Positions 44,154 to 55,320 of a stretch of 64,000 bases of DNA are shown here, one piece after another. The position numbers and the translations under genes are program-made. This DNA is from Penicillus capitatus (taxonomy: Eukaryota > Chlorophyta), in assembly GCA_965649825.1 (NCBI GenBank), contig OZ287695.1:1488001-1552000 (forward strand), written 5' to 3'. How positions within the stretch are numbered: position 1 is the stretch's first letter; each line of letters opens with the position of its first letter. Under the pieces are notes generated by a model. It saw only the letters and a program-made list of their open reading frames with translations, ran no database searches and was not told where the DNA came from.

Positions 44154-44704
44154 TCAGCCCCTTTGAGGATAGAGCATCACTCGCACAGGTCTCCCCTGCA
44201 GTCACATCATTTCACCACGGATCCAAAGATGGGTACTGCTGCTCGACATACCATGGCGGCCGGTGGCAAATTCCGTTTGAACTTTGCTCTCACTGTTCCT
44301 GAATTTCCGTGGGCACTCACGATCTGAACACATTGTCACTCTTTTGTAATCTCTGTGTGCCACCAATCCAAATGGCGTTCGTACTTTGCCCCAGATTGCA
44401 CGATGACGTGTTCCCTTTTTCTCTGTCCTTGCCTTGTACGGAAAACAGACGCGCTTTCCGACATACCAATCTACTTCTCCACGGGAAACGACTCCATCGA
44501 TCGTCAACAGAGCCAAATTGCAGTTCTGCTTCACTCGATTTCTGCATAACGCCTCCGCCACCTCCATCTGGTCATCAAAGATCGCAGCTTACCTTCGATA
44601 CCCTGTAAACCGTCCATTGACGTGCAATCTACAGCAACGCGTCAAGTGGCGTTGTCATCGAACGAAAGGGAAAACCGGATCGGACGGTGCTTCTGCTCAG
44701 ACAT
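44154..44704 (-). CDS. RPL35A: Ribosomal protein eL33 (L35A)
   Basis: Five exons: 44704-44676, 44628-44593, 44541 to about 44367, 44298-44252 and 44195-44154. They read MSEQKHRPIRLHVNGRFTGY, RRNRVKQNCNLALLTIDGVV, EVDWYVGKRVCFPYKARTEK, HRAIWGKVRTPFG, GTVRAKFKRNLPPAAM and GRPVRVMLYPQRG, which is eL33 from end to end (about 110 residues) in the large ribosomal subunit. Introns 1, 2 and 4 are 47, 51 and 56 nt. The third junction has no GT donor in the phase the family requires: the exon ends TTT G followed by GATTGGTGG. Either a non-canonical site is used or a few extra codons are present. Confidence 0.94.
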
Positions 44705-44918
44705 CGTGGCGAAATGCGATGCGAATGGCGCCGCCGTCGATGATGAATGGAGAATCGCTGTGGGATGTCGACGTGACGTCCATCGGATCCTGTACCCAGC
44801 AATCTCCCTTTCGTCTGCAGCCTGCCTCTCTGCCTAGAACACTGTCACCACCCGCATCGGCATGGAGGTATCGTTTAGGCACGCGATTTTAATATCGTGC
44901 CCTTATCGCTTTGTTGTT

Positions 44919-46343
44919 ATGGGCCCGTCGAGCACATCTGTATTCAGATTGCCGAAGACAACGTCGATGTCAAGCAATTCGAGAGTGAGAAGTCACACGT
45001 TGCGTTCATACTAACAGCATTGTCTATACCGAAGATGATCTGAAGCCACCTATGGTCGAATACAAAAAAGAGGTCCTGGTTGCGCGTCTCGAAAAGATGG
45101 CCGAAACAAACGACGAAGGGAATTGTGTCGAAGTGAGCACCTCTGGCACACTCGGCGCTTTTTACATCATCCATCGTTATGCGCAGATTCGCATCATGCC
45201 CGAGTACATGTCGGTTAACCACAAACCGGTTGTCTGTCCGGCATCGTACATTTTCAGTGATGTTAATGCCAGAGGGAGTGCACTTAGGTGAAGAATCGTC
45301 AGCTGTATGGTGATTTGGCGTACACCCACGATTCGGATATTGTGGCGGTGTTGATGCACTTGGGCTACTTCCGGATGATGGACACGACTCCCATCGGAAT
45401 GGTCACTGTCAAAGCGATCATTCGCGTCATACCAGATCAGATGGTCTATCCCAGCACACTGCGAAACGGTCTCCTGTCCAGGCCATGGAATTTCGCAGCC
45501 ACGCAGAAAAAGACATGCAGCTACAAAGTCATCATCTCATCCATTACAAAGCGTTGTCCTTATGCCCAGATGTGATGTGACAGGTGGAGGGTTGCTGGTT
45601 AGTCAAACGAGATGGCACCATTCTCTCGCTGAAGAAGAACATCACTGGGTCATCAGATTACGTCCCAACCTACGTTCCAGCATGCAGCGATCGAGCAGTT
45701 ACGACGCGCAGTACGACAGCGACAGCTGAAAGGCGACAGAGAAATCTGCCAGAGCAATCTTTTGTGTTTAATCTCTCCAATGAAGTGTGCATGAAGTATT
45801 CGATCTTCACAGTGGCGGACCGTGGACTGCGTCCCTGGCAGTGGACATCATCTCGACTCCAAGGTGAAGTCCTGTATCTCGAGACCCGAAAGTCGGCATT
45901 CCATTTGGACGCCACTCCTGCCCCCTCATGCGTCATCATGTCTGCAGAGAGCGTTATGAAGTATCGCGGCAGAATGGGAAGTCGAACGCCGTCGTGTCAG
46001 AGCAGAAAGAGAATACGGTTCGCTTAGCTCCCTTTCTAGAGAGGTATTGCATCATACGATGCTGTCTGTCTGCGTACAGGAGTACTATTCCTGGAAGAAA
46101 TGTCACAAGATTCTGTCGCAGTTTGCCATGAGTTCTCTCGGTGTGCCCCTTCCTTCGCATCTCACTCAGATACTGCACGTCGATCTCGGCTGGGAAGACA
46201 TTCAGGTCACATCTCTAACCATCATAGATGGTCACATCTGTCAGCATCACTCATGCGTCTGTTTGTAGTGGGCACCGACCTACGTCAGAGTCGATGGCGT
46301 CCAGTACAATATCGTCCGTCTTTACTTCCTCTGCCGTTCATGA
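44919..46343 (+). CDS. Rxt3-like histone deacetylase complex subunit
   Basis: Exon pieces: YKKEVLVARLEKMAETNDEG (45058), SYIFSDVNARGSALR, RQLYGDLAYTHDSDIVAVLM then HLGYF (45300), TVKAIIRVIPD, SFVFNLSNEVCMKYSIFTVA then DRGLRPWQWTSSRLQGEVLY (45760-45870), EWEVERRRVRAEREYGSL, and SLGVPLPSHLTQILHVDLGW. The ends join to VDGVQYNIVRLYFLCRS, stop 46341-46343. The YTHDSDIVAVLMHLG and SNEVCMKYS-ADRGLRPWQWTSSR blocks match the Rxt3 domain of Rpd3L-type deacetylase complexes. The start is uncertain (44919 is the nearest plausible ATG) and the first exons are not resolved. It ends 13 bases from the convergent MAT1-like gene. Confidence 0.72.
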
Positions 46344-46356
46344 AGGATGGGTTCCT

Positions 46357-46896
46357 CTATTCCTTTGAATTTGGACGACAGATATTCTCTAATGCATGTT
46401 TCTTCACAAAGTCATAATAGAAATGACGTGACCATCCTGCCGTCCGTGCCATCATGTGCCACTCAGAGGACGTCCGTGCGCGTTGCCACACTTTGAGAGA
46501 TCCTTCTCCAGTCAATGCATGACCAGATTTGAGTGGCTGAGGCTGAGGGCCTCTCAGTCCTTTTCCATTCTCCAATACTTCAGACGACGTCTCCACTCGC
46601 ATTTTGTCCAGCGATGAGGTAAAGGATGCATTGGCCTCTTCTAACTTGCGACGACGGTGACGGAGGATGCTTTCTTGGTTTTCTTGTTTGTACTGAGCAA
46701 TCTGAGATTCGACTTTGTCAAGGTCATGTCCGGAGATAAGAGCAAAGACGACGTCTTCGCGCATCTCGAGATAGTCATCGTACTCGGCTTGCGTTTCGAA
46801 GTCGCTCTGTTCTTTTGTGTAAATCTCGTAGATGCGTTTTCGCGTCTTGAGCTCTTCGCGGAAGGCACCTTCGTCACTGTCCATTGACTCAGTCAT
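46357..46896 (-). CDS. MNAT1: MAT1-like CAK assembly factor without a visible RING
   Basis: ATG 46896 opens MTESMDSDEGAFREELKTRK. The coiled-coil core follows with RIYEIYTKEQSDFETQAEYD, DYLEMREDVVFALISGHDLD and QIAQYKQENQESILRHRRRK, which is the central MAT1 region of the CDK7-cyclin H-MAT1 complex of TFIIH. MAT1 normally starts with a C3HC4 RING of about 60 residues. No Cys/His pattern of that kind is found upstream; SMU1 starts 32 bases away on the other strand. The frame stays open upstream to about 47040 but without a RING. The C-terminal half is diverged and ends ENICRPNSKE. Confidence 0.75.
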   Translation of the reverse strand: MTESMDSDEGAFREELKTRKRIYEIYTKEQSDFETQAEYDDYLEMREDVVFALISGHDLDKVESQIAQYKQENQESILRHRRRKLEEANASFTSSLDKMRVETSSEVLENGKGLRGPQPQPLKSGHALTGEGSLKVWQRARTSSEWHMMARTAGWSRHFYYDFVKKHALENICRPNSKE

Positions 46897-46928
46897 GCAT
46901 TTCGTGAATGAAGTGCATTTTGCGAACC

Positions 46929-48827
46929 ATGTCGCTCGAAATCGAAGCAACCGAGTACACACAAGTCGTCGAGTGGATACCGATCGAGATGTGTTTGACT
47001 TGATTTGCAGTGTGATCAAAGTCATCCTACAGTTTTGCAAGGAGAATGGACTGCACGCCTCGTTTAAAGCGATTCAGGCACGAGCGATGAGATACTGCAA
47101 AGGAGAAAGAACAGGAGGAATGTGTGTGGTAACAGGAGGAGTGTCAAGTTTCGTTGAATACTGTGGAGAGCGTGGAGAACTTCGTGGCTGATATTCAGAA
47201 CGGACGGTGGGATGCTGTTCTGCCTGTTGCGTCCCAACTCAAACTGCCCAAAGAAAAACTCGAGAATCTATACGAACTGGTCTTCCCTCTCTCACTCACT
47301 CGCACCGAGGAGCTATCGCCCGCATAGGTGGTCATGGAAATGATGGAGCTCAAAGAGATCGACACGGCACGAGCGATGCTACGCCAAACACAGGTTGTGC
47401 ATTTCATAGATCGACGATGGATAAAGATGGAAAGCACGTTGTCAGGTGTTTCAGATAATGAAGCGCGAGGACCCTGAGCGTTATCTCAGACTGGAGCGCC
47501 TGTGCAATCAGACATACTTCGATGCTCGTGAAGTCTATCAGAAGCTCTCCAAAGAAAAGAGAAGGGGACAGATTGCCCACGCTTTGTCCGAGGAGGTGAC
47601 GACGGTCCCTCCTTCGAGATTGATGGATCTAATTGGCCAAGCGTTAAAGTGGCAGCAATCCCAAGGCATCTTACCGTTCGGCACGGCATTTGACATTTTC
47701 CGCGGGATGGCCCAAGGCCGAAAGGATGAAGTGGAGATTTTTCCAACGGTCCTGCAGACAGAGATCCGGGTTCCGAAGGAGTGCCATCACGAATGTGCAC
47801 TCTTCACACCAGACGGGCAGATGTTGATCACAGGCAGTGTGGACGGAATGATTGAAGTGTGGGATTTTCTTTCCGGAAAGCTCAGACAAGACTTGGCCTA
47901 TCAGACAGAAGAGAATTTCATGTTCCACGAATCGGCCGTTTTGTCTCTGGATGTCACACGAGACAGTGAGTTATTGGCCTCTGGTGCAGCGAGTGGAGAG
48001 ATGAAAATCTGGAGACTGCGTTCTGGACAATGTTTGCGAAAACTGTCCCGTGCACATACAGAAGGCATCACCTCCGTTCGTTTCTCAGCAGATGGCAGTC
48101 ATGTCCTGAGCGCCTCGTTTGACACCGGTTGTGCTATATCTTGTCCCTAAGAGGCTCATGAGGGGCGTCGTATTGTTAGTGATACGCATTCATGGACTGA
48201 AATCTGGAAAGGTGCTGAGAGAGTTTCGTGGCCATCAGTCATTTGTCAACATGGCTATCTATACCCCTGGCAAGTCACATCATACATCTCGATATGATGT
48301 GACGTATGTATGTAGATGGCAGTCAGATCATGAGCTGCTCGAGTGACTGCACCGTGCGTTTCTGGGATGCAAAGCATCCAGAATGTCTAAATTCCATTAA
48401 GCCACCTCACACGCAAGCAGCTGAGCCAGCCATTCTTTCCATCTGTCTGCATCCCAAGACCCCTGGGCACTACATTCTGCTCCCACGTTCCTCCACTATG
48501 TTGCTCATGCATCAGCAGGGGACAGTGCTGAAGACGATGCAGTCGGATAAGAGAGATGGCGAGTTTGTGGGATGCACGATGGGTCCCAGAGGTGAATGGT
48601 ACTACGCTTTGGGCGAAGAGAGCATTCTCTACTGTTTCGAAGCTTCCACCGGGAAACTCCAACACAAATTGCAGGTCACACTCACGCGAGATTCATAGCT
48701 GATGTGACAGCGAGGGAGATTGTAGGCGCACGAGAAGGGTGGCATTGGCCTCTGTCACCATCCCCATCGCAATCTCATCGCGACGCTCAGCTCGGAAGGG
48801 GAGACGAAAATTTGGAAGGCGGCCTGA
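46929..48827 (+). CDS. SMU1: SMU1 splicing factor (LisH-CTLH-WD40)
   Basis: ATG 46929 begins [10 protein letters not shown] 56-nt intron joins it in phase to [18 protein letters not shown] (LisH). Then come [20 protein letters not shown] (CTLH), [38 protein letters not shown] and the WD40 propeller ([81 protein letters not shown]). SMU1 partners RED in the spliceosomal B complex. Intron 48270-48315 has a GC donor (GCAAGTCAC). The junction around 47080-47150 is not clean; a tiny exon (QEE) between two short introns would restore the family sequence. Confidence 0.93.
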
Positions 48828-48870
48828 GATAGCAGAAAAGCCGTTTACGATTATGATTTACAGTAACGGA

Positions 48871-49260
48871 TCAGTAACCAAATAGAATGATCACTCCCAT
48901 GGCCGTACATCCAAGAAACACCCACGGCGATAATCTCTCACCTAACGCAATACCTATCGTCTTTTCGCACACTTCTTGATTTGATGATCCTACCGATCCG
49001 AGCCGCTTTCCATGAAAGACCCCTGAAACTGAGCAAACAGAGGCGTGCATGTTGGGCTGTGCGTTCCTTCCTTCGGAAGCATTCTTACCCTGTGCGTTCT
49101 TTGAAGAGACCCGGGACAGATGCCTTGAGAAACGTACACGTGCATATAGCGAGGAGCACGACGCTCAGAAAGGAATTGAAGTCGAAGAGCGCTGACATGA
49201 CGTCTCAGTTCATGACACAAGGAAAACAGCACATTCAACACGTAGCTCTGCGAAATTTGC
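48871..49260 (-). CDS. C-terminal part of a small DMT/EamA-like transporter
   Basis: The last exon reads TIGIALGERLSPWVFLGCTA then MGVIILFGY and a stop at 48873-48871. GERLSPWVFLGCTAMG is typical of the final helix of EamA-type drug/metabolite and sugar-phosphate transporters. Upstream minus-strand pieces to about 49260 include RASLLFTCLMQI and a GTAAGAATG...GCTCAG intron near 49020-49080. The remainder of a normal 10-helix transporter does not fit before CHMP5, so the gene is either unusually short or a fragment. Confidence 0.5.
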
Positions 49261-49279
49261 ATCAAACAAGTGAACAACA

Positions 49280-50158
49280 ATGAAGCGCGTATTCGGAACG
49301 AGGCAGGGTGGCAAACCACAACAAGCACCCGCCTCTATTCAAGATGTCTCGGCCAACATGGATACACGCGGAAACACGTATGACCGTTGTTCAAGGAGCA
49401 TTTGGAAATGAGGGCTCTAACCGATGCAGGTTGGACTTGAAGATAGAGAAACTCGACGAGCAGCTTGTGAAACTGCGCGAACAGATTTCTCGAACACGTC
49501 CAGGTCCAGCACAAGAGGCGACAAAACGTCGCGCCTTGCAAGTCCTGCTGACACGCGTTTTATTCTATCTATAGCGTTCTTGCTTAGCTGCTCAAGCAAA
49601 AGCGCCTCTATGAGGGTCAAAGGGAGCAGCTGTATAACCAACAGTTCAATTTAGATCAAGTGGCTTTTACGACGGAGTCTGTCAAGGAGACCGTCACCAC
49701 CGTCCAAGCGTTAAAGAATGCAAAGAAAGATCTGTCGAAACAGATGAAGGCGAAAGAATTCAACATTGACAAGATTGATCAACTCCAGGACGATATGGTA
49801 GACTTGATGGACCGCCAGAAAGAGATTCAGGAGGCGCTGGGAACATCCTACGATGTTCCTGATGTCGATGAATCGGAGTTGATGGAAGAGTTGGACGCTC
49901 TGGACTATGAAATGGCGACGGATAGGACGGCCGCCGAGGCAGGAGGCGTTCCAAGCTATCTACAACCGGAACCGGAAAGGGCACTTCCGGTAGCACCAAC
50001 TGGAGAAACGTATGCGCCCATGGCACCGCAGCAGCAGCAACAAGGTGAGAGCCGCGCCGATAGGAGCGATCGGTGGATAGGAATGTGCTTTTCCTGTAGA
50101 GGAGCCACCAATGCAGTTGGATACTTACGGTCTGCCGGCTGCGCCTCAAAGACATTAG
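49280..50158 (+). CDS. CHMP5: ESCRT-III subunit CHMP5/VPS60
   Basis: Exons 49280-49377, 49430-49541, 49588-50044 and 50100-50158; the introns are 52, 46 and 55 nt. MKRVFGTRQGGKPQQAPASI is the hallmark start, followed by LDLKIEKLDEQLVKLREQIS, RALQLLKQKRLYEGQREQLY and QQFNLDQVAFTTESVKETVT. The acidic C-terminal part (DVPDVDESELMEELDALDYE) is followed by a Gln run and the end PPMQLDTYGLPAAPQRH. It is an accessory ESCRT-III subunit that binds LIP5/VTA1 and regulates VPS4 in multivesicular body formation. The start lies 20 bases from the end of the minus-strand transporter exons. Confidence 0.95.
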
Positions 50159-50249
50159 AAGACGATGTATGGTGCCAGGCTCTTTTCTCAACATCAGGCG
50201 CGCTGTGCTTAAACGTGTTTATGTGTGTTCTCTCCCCGGTTAGGATACT

Positions 50250-51843
50250 TCAGTGAGCGAGCTTTGCTCGTTTGTTGAATCCCTCTTCGGATTTCGGTTC
50301 ATTTGTATTCGTATCATCGTAACTGTGAGGAATGTTTTGATCTGCTAACAAAACGCGTGACTTGACAAGAGAGCATTCGAGTGGCACCTGGGGGTGTGTA
50401 CGGCACAGCCTCGATGGCAGTAAGGGGATATTTGCAGTAACACTTGAGTCGTAGCTGTCGGTGCTGCGTTGTGTGGACACGGAGAAATCGGTCCAAACCG
50501 ACAGAGGCAATGAGGTGATGCGAGGCAAAGTCAAACAGCCTCATGCTTCGAATAGAACCGGCCACCTGTCCCGTCAAAGATCCTGGTCACACAAATGGTC
50601 ACACAAATGGTCACACATTTCTGGAGATGTGTTTGATGGAACCTTTGATGTATTTCTTCCTCAAATCGAATCGATCGACGTAACCCATGGCATTGGCCGT
50701 CCAGATTTCGTACCCTGTACACAGATCCCTATCCCCGATCTCGCAAATCGTGGAAAGCGGACCGTTCTCCTCGGGACACACGCAAGTCACACGGGCTTCT
50801 CTCCAAGGCTCTATAGAGAACACTGGTCGTCTGCTGCAGCGGATATCATAGAGAAAGAGTTCATGCTCTGCATTGCCCCCATACAATAGCTGCCCTGGCA
50901 TACGCACAAATGTCTCCTTGTGTTCGAAAAACGGATGGAGAACACCGTTGGACTGAGGAACGAAGCAACAGGCCGTTGTCCAGTGACGCTTAGCGATTTG
51001 ATAAGGATTCTTAGGAGGTTTGGCAACGAAAGTGAGTTTGTGAGACGTCACATCACAAACAGACACTTGAACATCTTCCCCTCCAAACACGACCTGTGAT
51101 CGCTCTCTGCATAAATCCTAAAAACAGAGAAATCGGCAAGGCAATCTCAAGATGGCCTGCTGCACAGCTGTGGTGATCTGTTCCGAAACTTTGAGCCTGC
51201 AGAGATCTTTCAGCCGCGTTGGATTGCTTTCCTCGTGACCATCGATGAGCCAGTTCTGCATTTTGCGTTGAAACCGCGAGAGACGAATCCATCCATCATT
51301 CCAGACAGACATTAGTGTGGGAATTCTGTCACACACAGACACATAAGAATCGTCGACGGAATCTCTCTGCCAATGAGGACCCACAGTTGCTCTCCAGATT
51401 GTTGCATGGGTGTGATATAGAGTGGATAGGATTCGCTTTTCGGAGACGCTTCCGCGCAGATCTGCATATTCTCCTTGAGATAGATCTGCAGTTCTCCACT
51501 CTTTCGACCCACACACAGCAACGTCTGCTCCATTGCCAGTAGAGACCCCATACATTTCACACTCTTTTCCCGATTCGGTATGCCACTAGGTCACACGCAT
51601 TGTCTTTCGCTTCCTCATCTGAATAACGCGCACTGACGACTCTTCACGGTGGCCGAAGTCAGATCACTCTGCTTCACCAAATCCACCGCTACATTCACGC
51701 ATGTCGCCCCCAGAGCAGAGAACGGCCTCCGTTTTACTTCTTACGATGCCGAGTTCATCGCCAACGATAAGACGGATGGGTGATGCTTCGATCTGCTCCG
51801 ACTCCGAATCCAACGTCGATGCTTCATCGCTGGTGGTTGACAT
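50250..51843 (-). CDS. WDR74: Ribosome biogenesis WD protein WDR74/NSA1
   Basis: ATG 51843 begins [20 protein letters not shown] and [14 protein letters not shown], which is joined by a 50-nt intron to [10 protein letters not shown]. Later blocks are [80 protein letters not shown] and [20 protein letters not shown], as in WDR74/NSA1 of pre-60S maturation. The tail after the last intron is [20 protein letters not shown] and a basic end KRAKLAH. WDR74 works with the AAA ATPase NVL on nucleolar pre-60S particles. Not every exon join was resolved. The start codon is 39 bases from the divergent AP-2 sigma start. Confidence 0.82.
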
Positions 51844-51882
51844 GAGACAAAGCAGCCTTCGATGTGTCCATCATTTCAGAAA

Positions 51883-52317
51883 ATGATTCGCTTTATTCTG
51901 TTGCAGAATCGTGCAGGCAAGACACGGCTGGCAAAGTACTACGTCCCGTTAGAAGATGCCGAAAAACACAAACTCGAATACGAAGTGCATCGCCTCGTTG
52001 TCTCGCGGGACCCCAAGACCAGCACAAACTTTGCAGAATTCCGCACACACAAAGTGATATACAAGCGCTATGCTGGACTCTTCTTCACCATCTGCTGTGA
52101 TGTTACCGATAACGAGTTCGCATTGCTGGAGTCGATTCATCTATTCGTGGAGATTCTGGACCATTTCTTCCAGAATGTCTGCGAGTTGGACCTCGTCTTT
52201 AACTTTCATAAAGTCTATCTCATCCTTGACGAATTTATTCTGGCTGGCGAAGTGCAGGAGACCAGCAAAAAAGTCATTTTGGATAGACTCAAAGAACTGG
52301 AATCGATGGACACATAA
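51883..52317 (+). CDS. AP2S1: AP-2 complex subunit sigma
   Basis: This single uninterrupted frame of 144 residues starts at ATG 51883. It is recognised along its length: [80 protein letters not shown] and [19 protein letters not shown]. It is the small chain of the AP-2 clathrin adaptor, part of the dileucine cargo site at the plasma membrane. The AP-1 sigma alternative is less likely because of [18 protein letters not shown]. The ATG is preceded by a TTTCAG that may end a leader intron. Confidence 0.96.
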   Translation: MIRFILLQNRAGKTRLAKYYVPLEDAEKHKLEYEVHRLVVSRDPKTSTNFAEFRTHKVIYKRYAGLFFTICCDVTDNEFALLESIHLFVEILDHFFQNVCELDLVFNFHKVYLILDEFILAGEVQETSKKVILDRLKELESMDT

Positions 52318-52479
52318 AGCTGTTGTCTCACGCACTGTATGACAACGCAGATCTTCTGCTGTTCTGATCGGCAATGCCTATCGATTTTGCCTAAGGATAA
52401 CGATACGCTGCGCATTCGTGAACAGGAAGAGGGGACAGTTAGTTTAAGGGATTGCATTCCAACAGGACTGCCTTCGTTA

Positions 52480-55267
52480 TCAGTCTAAGAACAGAGGTGC
52501 CATGACCAGTGTAATGGTCGCCAGCATCTTGATCAATACGTGCAGAGAGGGTCCTGCTGTGTCCTTGAATGGATCGCCAACGGTGTCGCCAGTAACGGCT
52601 GCTTTGTGCGCATCACCTCCCTTTCCATTGTGAGCACCCGTTTCGATATATTTCTTGGCATTGTCCCATGCTCCTCCCGCTGTGTTGAGAAAGAGAGCCA
52701 TCAGAATACCCGCAACGGTTGCGAACATAAGGAAGGCGGCCACAGCTTTGGCACCCAACAATGACTGGCCAGTATAGTAGCCCAGACATCGAAAGACGAC
52801 ACCCACAATGCAGGGAGAAGACACTGCCAGTATCCCTGGCTTCACCATTTCTTTCAGAGCAGACGCTGCCACAATACTGACACAACGTGCGTAGTCCGGT
52901 TTCTCGCTATAGGTCATGATCCCTGGCCGTTCTTGGAATTGACGCCGGACTTCGTTTACCACTTCCTGTGCGCTCCTGCCAACAGCCACGCACGCCCAGG
53001 AGGTAAACAGATAAACCAAGGCCGATCCCAAGAAACCACCCACAAACACCTCAGGCAATGCAATATCCACATTTTTCAGTGGCGTGTCAGAGAACGAGGA
53101 CACTTCGTCCATGTATGCACTGAACAGCAGGAAAGATGCCAAGCCTAAGCGAGAGAGCGATCCATTGGGTGATGGAAGCAATTGATATAGACATACCGGC
53201 ACTTCCAATGGCGTAGCCTTTCGTTGTTGCTTTGGTTGTGTTGCCCACAGCATCGAGCAGATCTGTGATTTCTCTTACAGATTCCGGCTGCTGACTCATC
53301 TCCACAATACCACCTGCATTGTCTGAAATGGGTCCAAAAATATCCATGGTCAACACGTAAGCAGCCGTGCTCAGCATTCCCATTGTTGCCACAGCCGTCC
53401 CAAACAGACCTCCACAGGCATGTCCCTCCTCGTCCACGAGACCCGACAGATTTCCGAGCCAATAGGATGCGATCATGGCAGAACTCATCACGATCACTGG
53501 CATGGCTGTGGATTCCATCCCCAGTCCAACCCCGGCAATGATGTTTGTTGCATGACCCGTCGTGCTGGCGTCTGCCACTGTCCGAACAGGTTTGTATTTG
53601 TAATCCGTGTAGTACATGGCAATCCAGACAAAAAAGTAAGACGTTACGATGCCGACCAGTCCACAGCATGCAAAATACATCCAAGCATTCGGTGAGATAT
53701 CTGTGTAGAGCATGAATCGACACGATCCAATGAAGGACATCGTTGCCAACGCCAATGCCACGTTGTAGCCACGTGTCATGACTCCATAAGGATCTTCTGA
53801 TGACGATCCTCGAGAGCCGATAGAGAGAATACCGACGGCAGAGACGACAAGATCCATGGTATGGATGACCAGAGGGAAGAGAATGAAGCCTGAGGCGTTT
53901 GGGACGCGAGCACGACGAACAAGCGTTCCTCCCAATATCATGGCGCTAATAATCTCGGCGGCAATGGATTCAAAGAGGTCAGCACCTCGAGCAGCACAGT
54001 CGCCAACGTTGTCGCCGACAAGATCTGCAACGACGGCAGGATTCCGTGGATCGTCTTCTGGGATGCCTTGCTCGACCTAAACACTCAGCTCGCTGTGGGT
54101 GGACAAGAGAGAATGGGCGGATCACTTTTCCAACGAGGTCTGCGCCAACGTCAGCCGCTTTTGTGTAGATTCCGCCGCCCAGTTGTGCAAACAGCGCCAC
54201 AAAAGATGCACCGAAGCCGTAACCAACCAGAAGCAGGGGGACATTGTCCGAATGCAATCCTCCCTTCTCGCTCACCAAGAAAAAATTGAAGAACGAATAC
54301 AAAACAGCCACGCCCAAAACAGTCTACATCCCCATTTCTTTCAAGCATCGTCCAAGAAGAGAGAACGACGAACGCACCATTCCGACAACGAGAAGACCGG
54401 AAAAGCCTCCAGCTCGCATCGCAATTTGAAGAGGTTCTCGTGCCGATCGTCGAGCAGCGCTCGCTACTCGAACATTTGCTCGGACGGATACCCACATTCC
54501 AATATATCCTGCCAATCCTGAACAGGCAGCACCGAAGATAAACGACGCCGCTGTTAGGGATGCCAACATCGTCCTGTCATTCCTTCATCCATCGATAGAA
54601 AAGAGCGATCGAGAGCATACCTCGTCAATCCCGCCTCCAGCTGTTCCTTTGTCTCCTTTCGGAACATGTAGATGAGATAAATCACGCCGCAGAGGACAAT
54701 CGCCATTTTGGCGATGGTGCTGTACTGAATTCTGAAATATCCCTCAGCGCCTTCCCGAATAGCAATGGACACCTGTCACATCACTCATTCTTATCCAATA
54801 CGAGGCAGCAGCACTCACATCTTGCATGTCTTTTGTGCCTTCGTCTTTTTCGAGAACCCACTTCGCCAAGTAAAAAGAAAAGACGAGCATCACTATGCAC
54901 AGCGCGATGACAAAATCCAACGTTGCTGACGTCTCGTATCCGACATAGAGAACGAAGAATGTAAACACCATTCCCAAGAGCAGCCACAGGCGACGTGTTC
55001 CAGAACTATTCGACCTCCCCAACTGCAAGAACTCATCTCGGGTAGATTATGAGACGGCGGGGCGTTTACCGCCAGATTTTGCCGAGAGAAGTTACGGCGC
55101 TTCTCGGCACTTGAGAGGAGGACGTTGTTTTCCATCAGCGATTCTGGGTCTTTGTTATCGAGACCTGTCACTCGAACGCGGAGCCGTTCGAGGGAGGCAA
55201 TGTCCGTAGCCGATCCCATCATCGAAAACACGTTCCCTGCATTATCCCGCTCATTTCTTGTGAGCAT
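52480..55267 (-). CDS. Proton-translocating pyrophosphatase, type II (K+-independent)
   Basis: ATG 55267 starts a soluble N-terminal extension ([20 protein letters not shown]) ahead of the membrane core. Exon pieces cover the whole enzyme: [39 protein letters not shown] (substrate motif), [56 protein letters not shown] and, near the end, [17 protein letters not shown] and [20 protein letters not shown]. The [16 protein letters not shown] block and the Lys/Thr in [10 protein letters not shown] mark the K+-independent, AVP2-like type. It hydrolyses PPi to pump H+ into Golgi or acidocalcisome-like compartments. Introns are short; a few joins were not resolved. Confidence 0.95.
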
Positions 55268-55320
55268 TAGGCTTGCCTTTCTCTGCTATTCGCTCGCTCC
55301 GCTGCACTTGACGTATCAAA

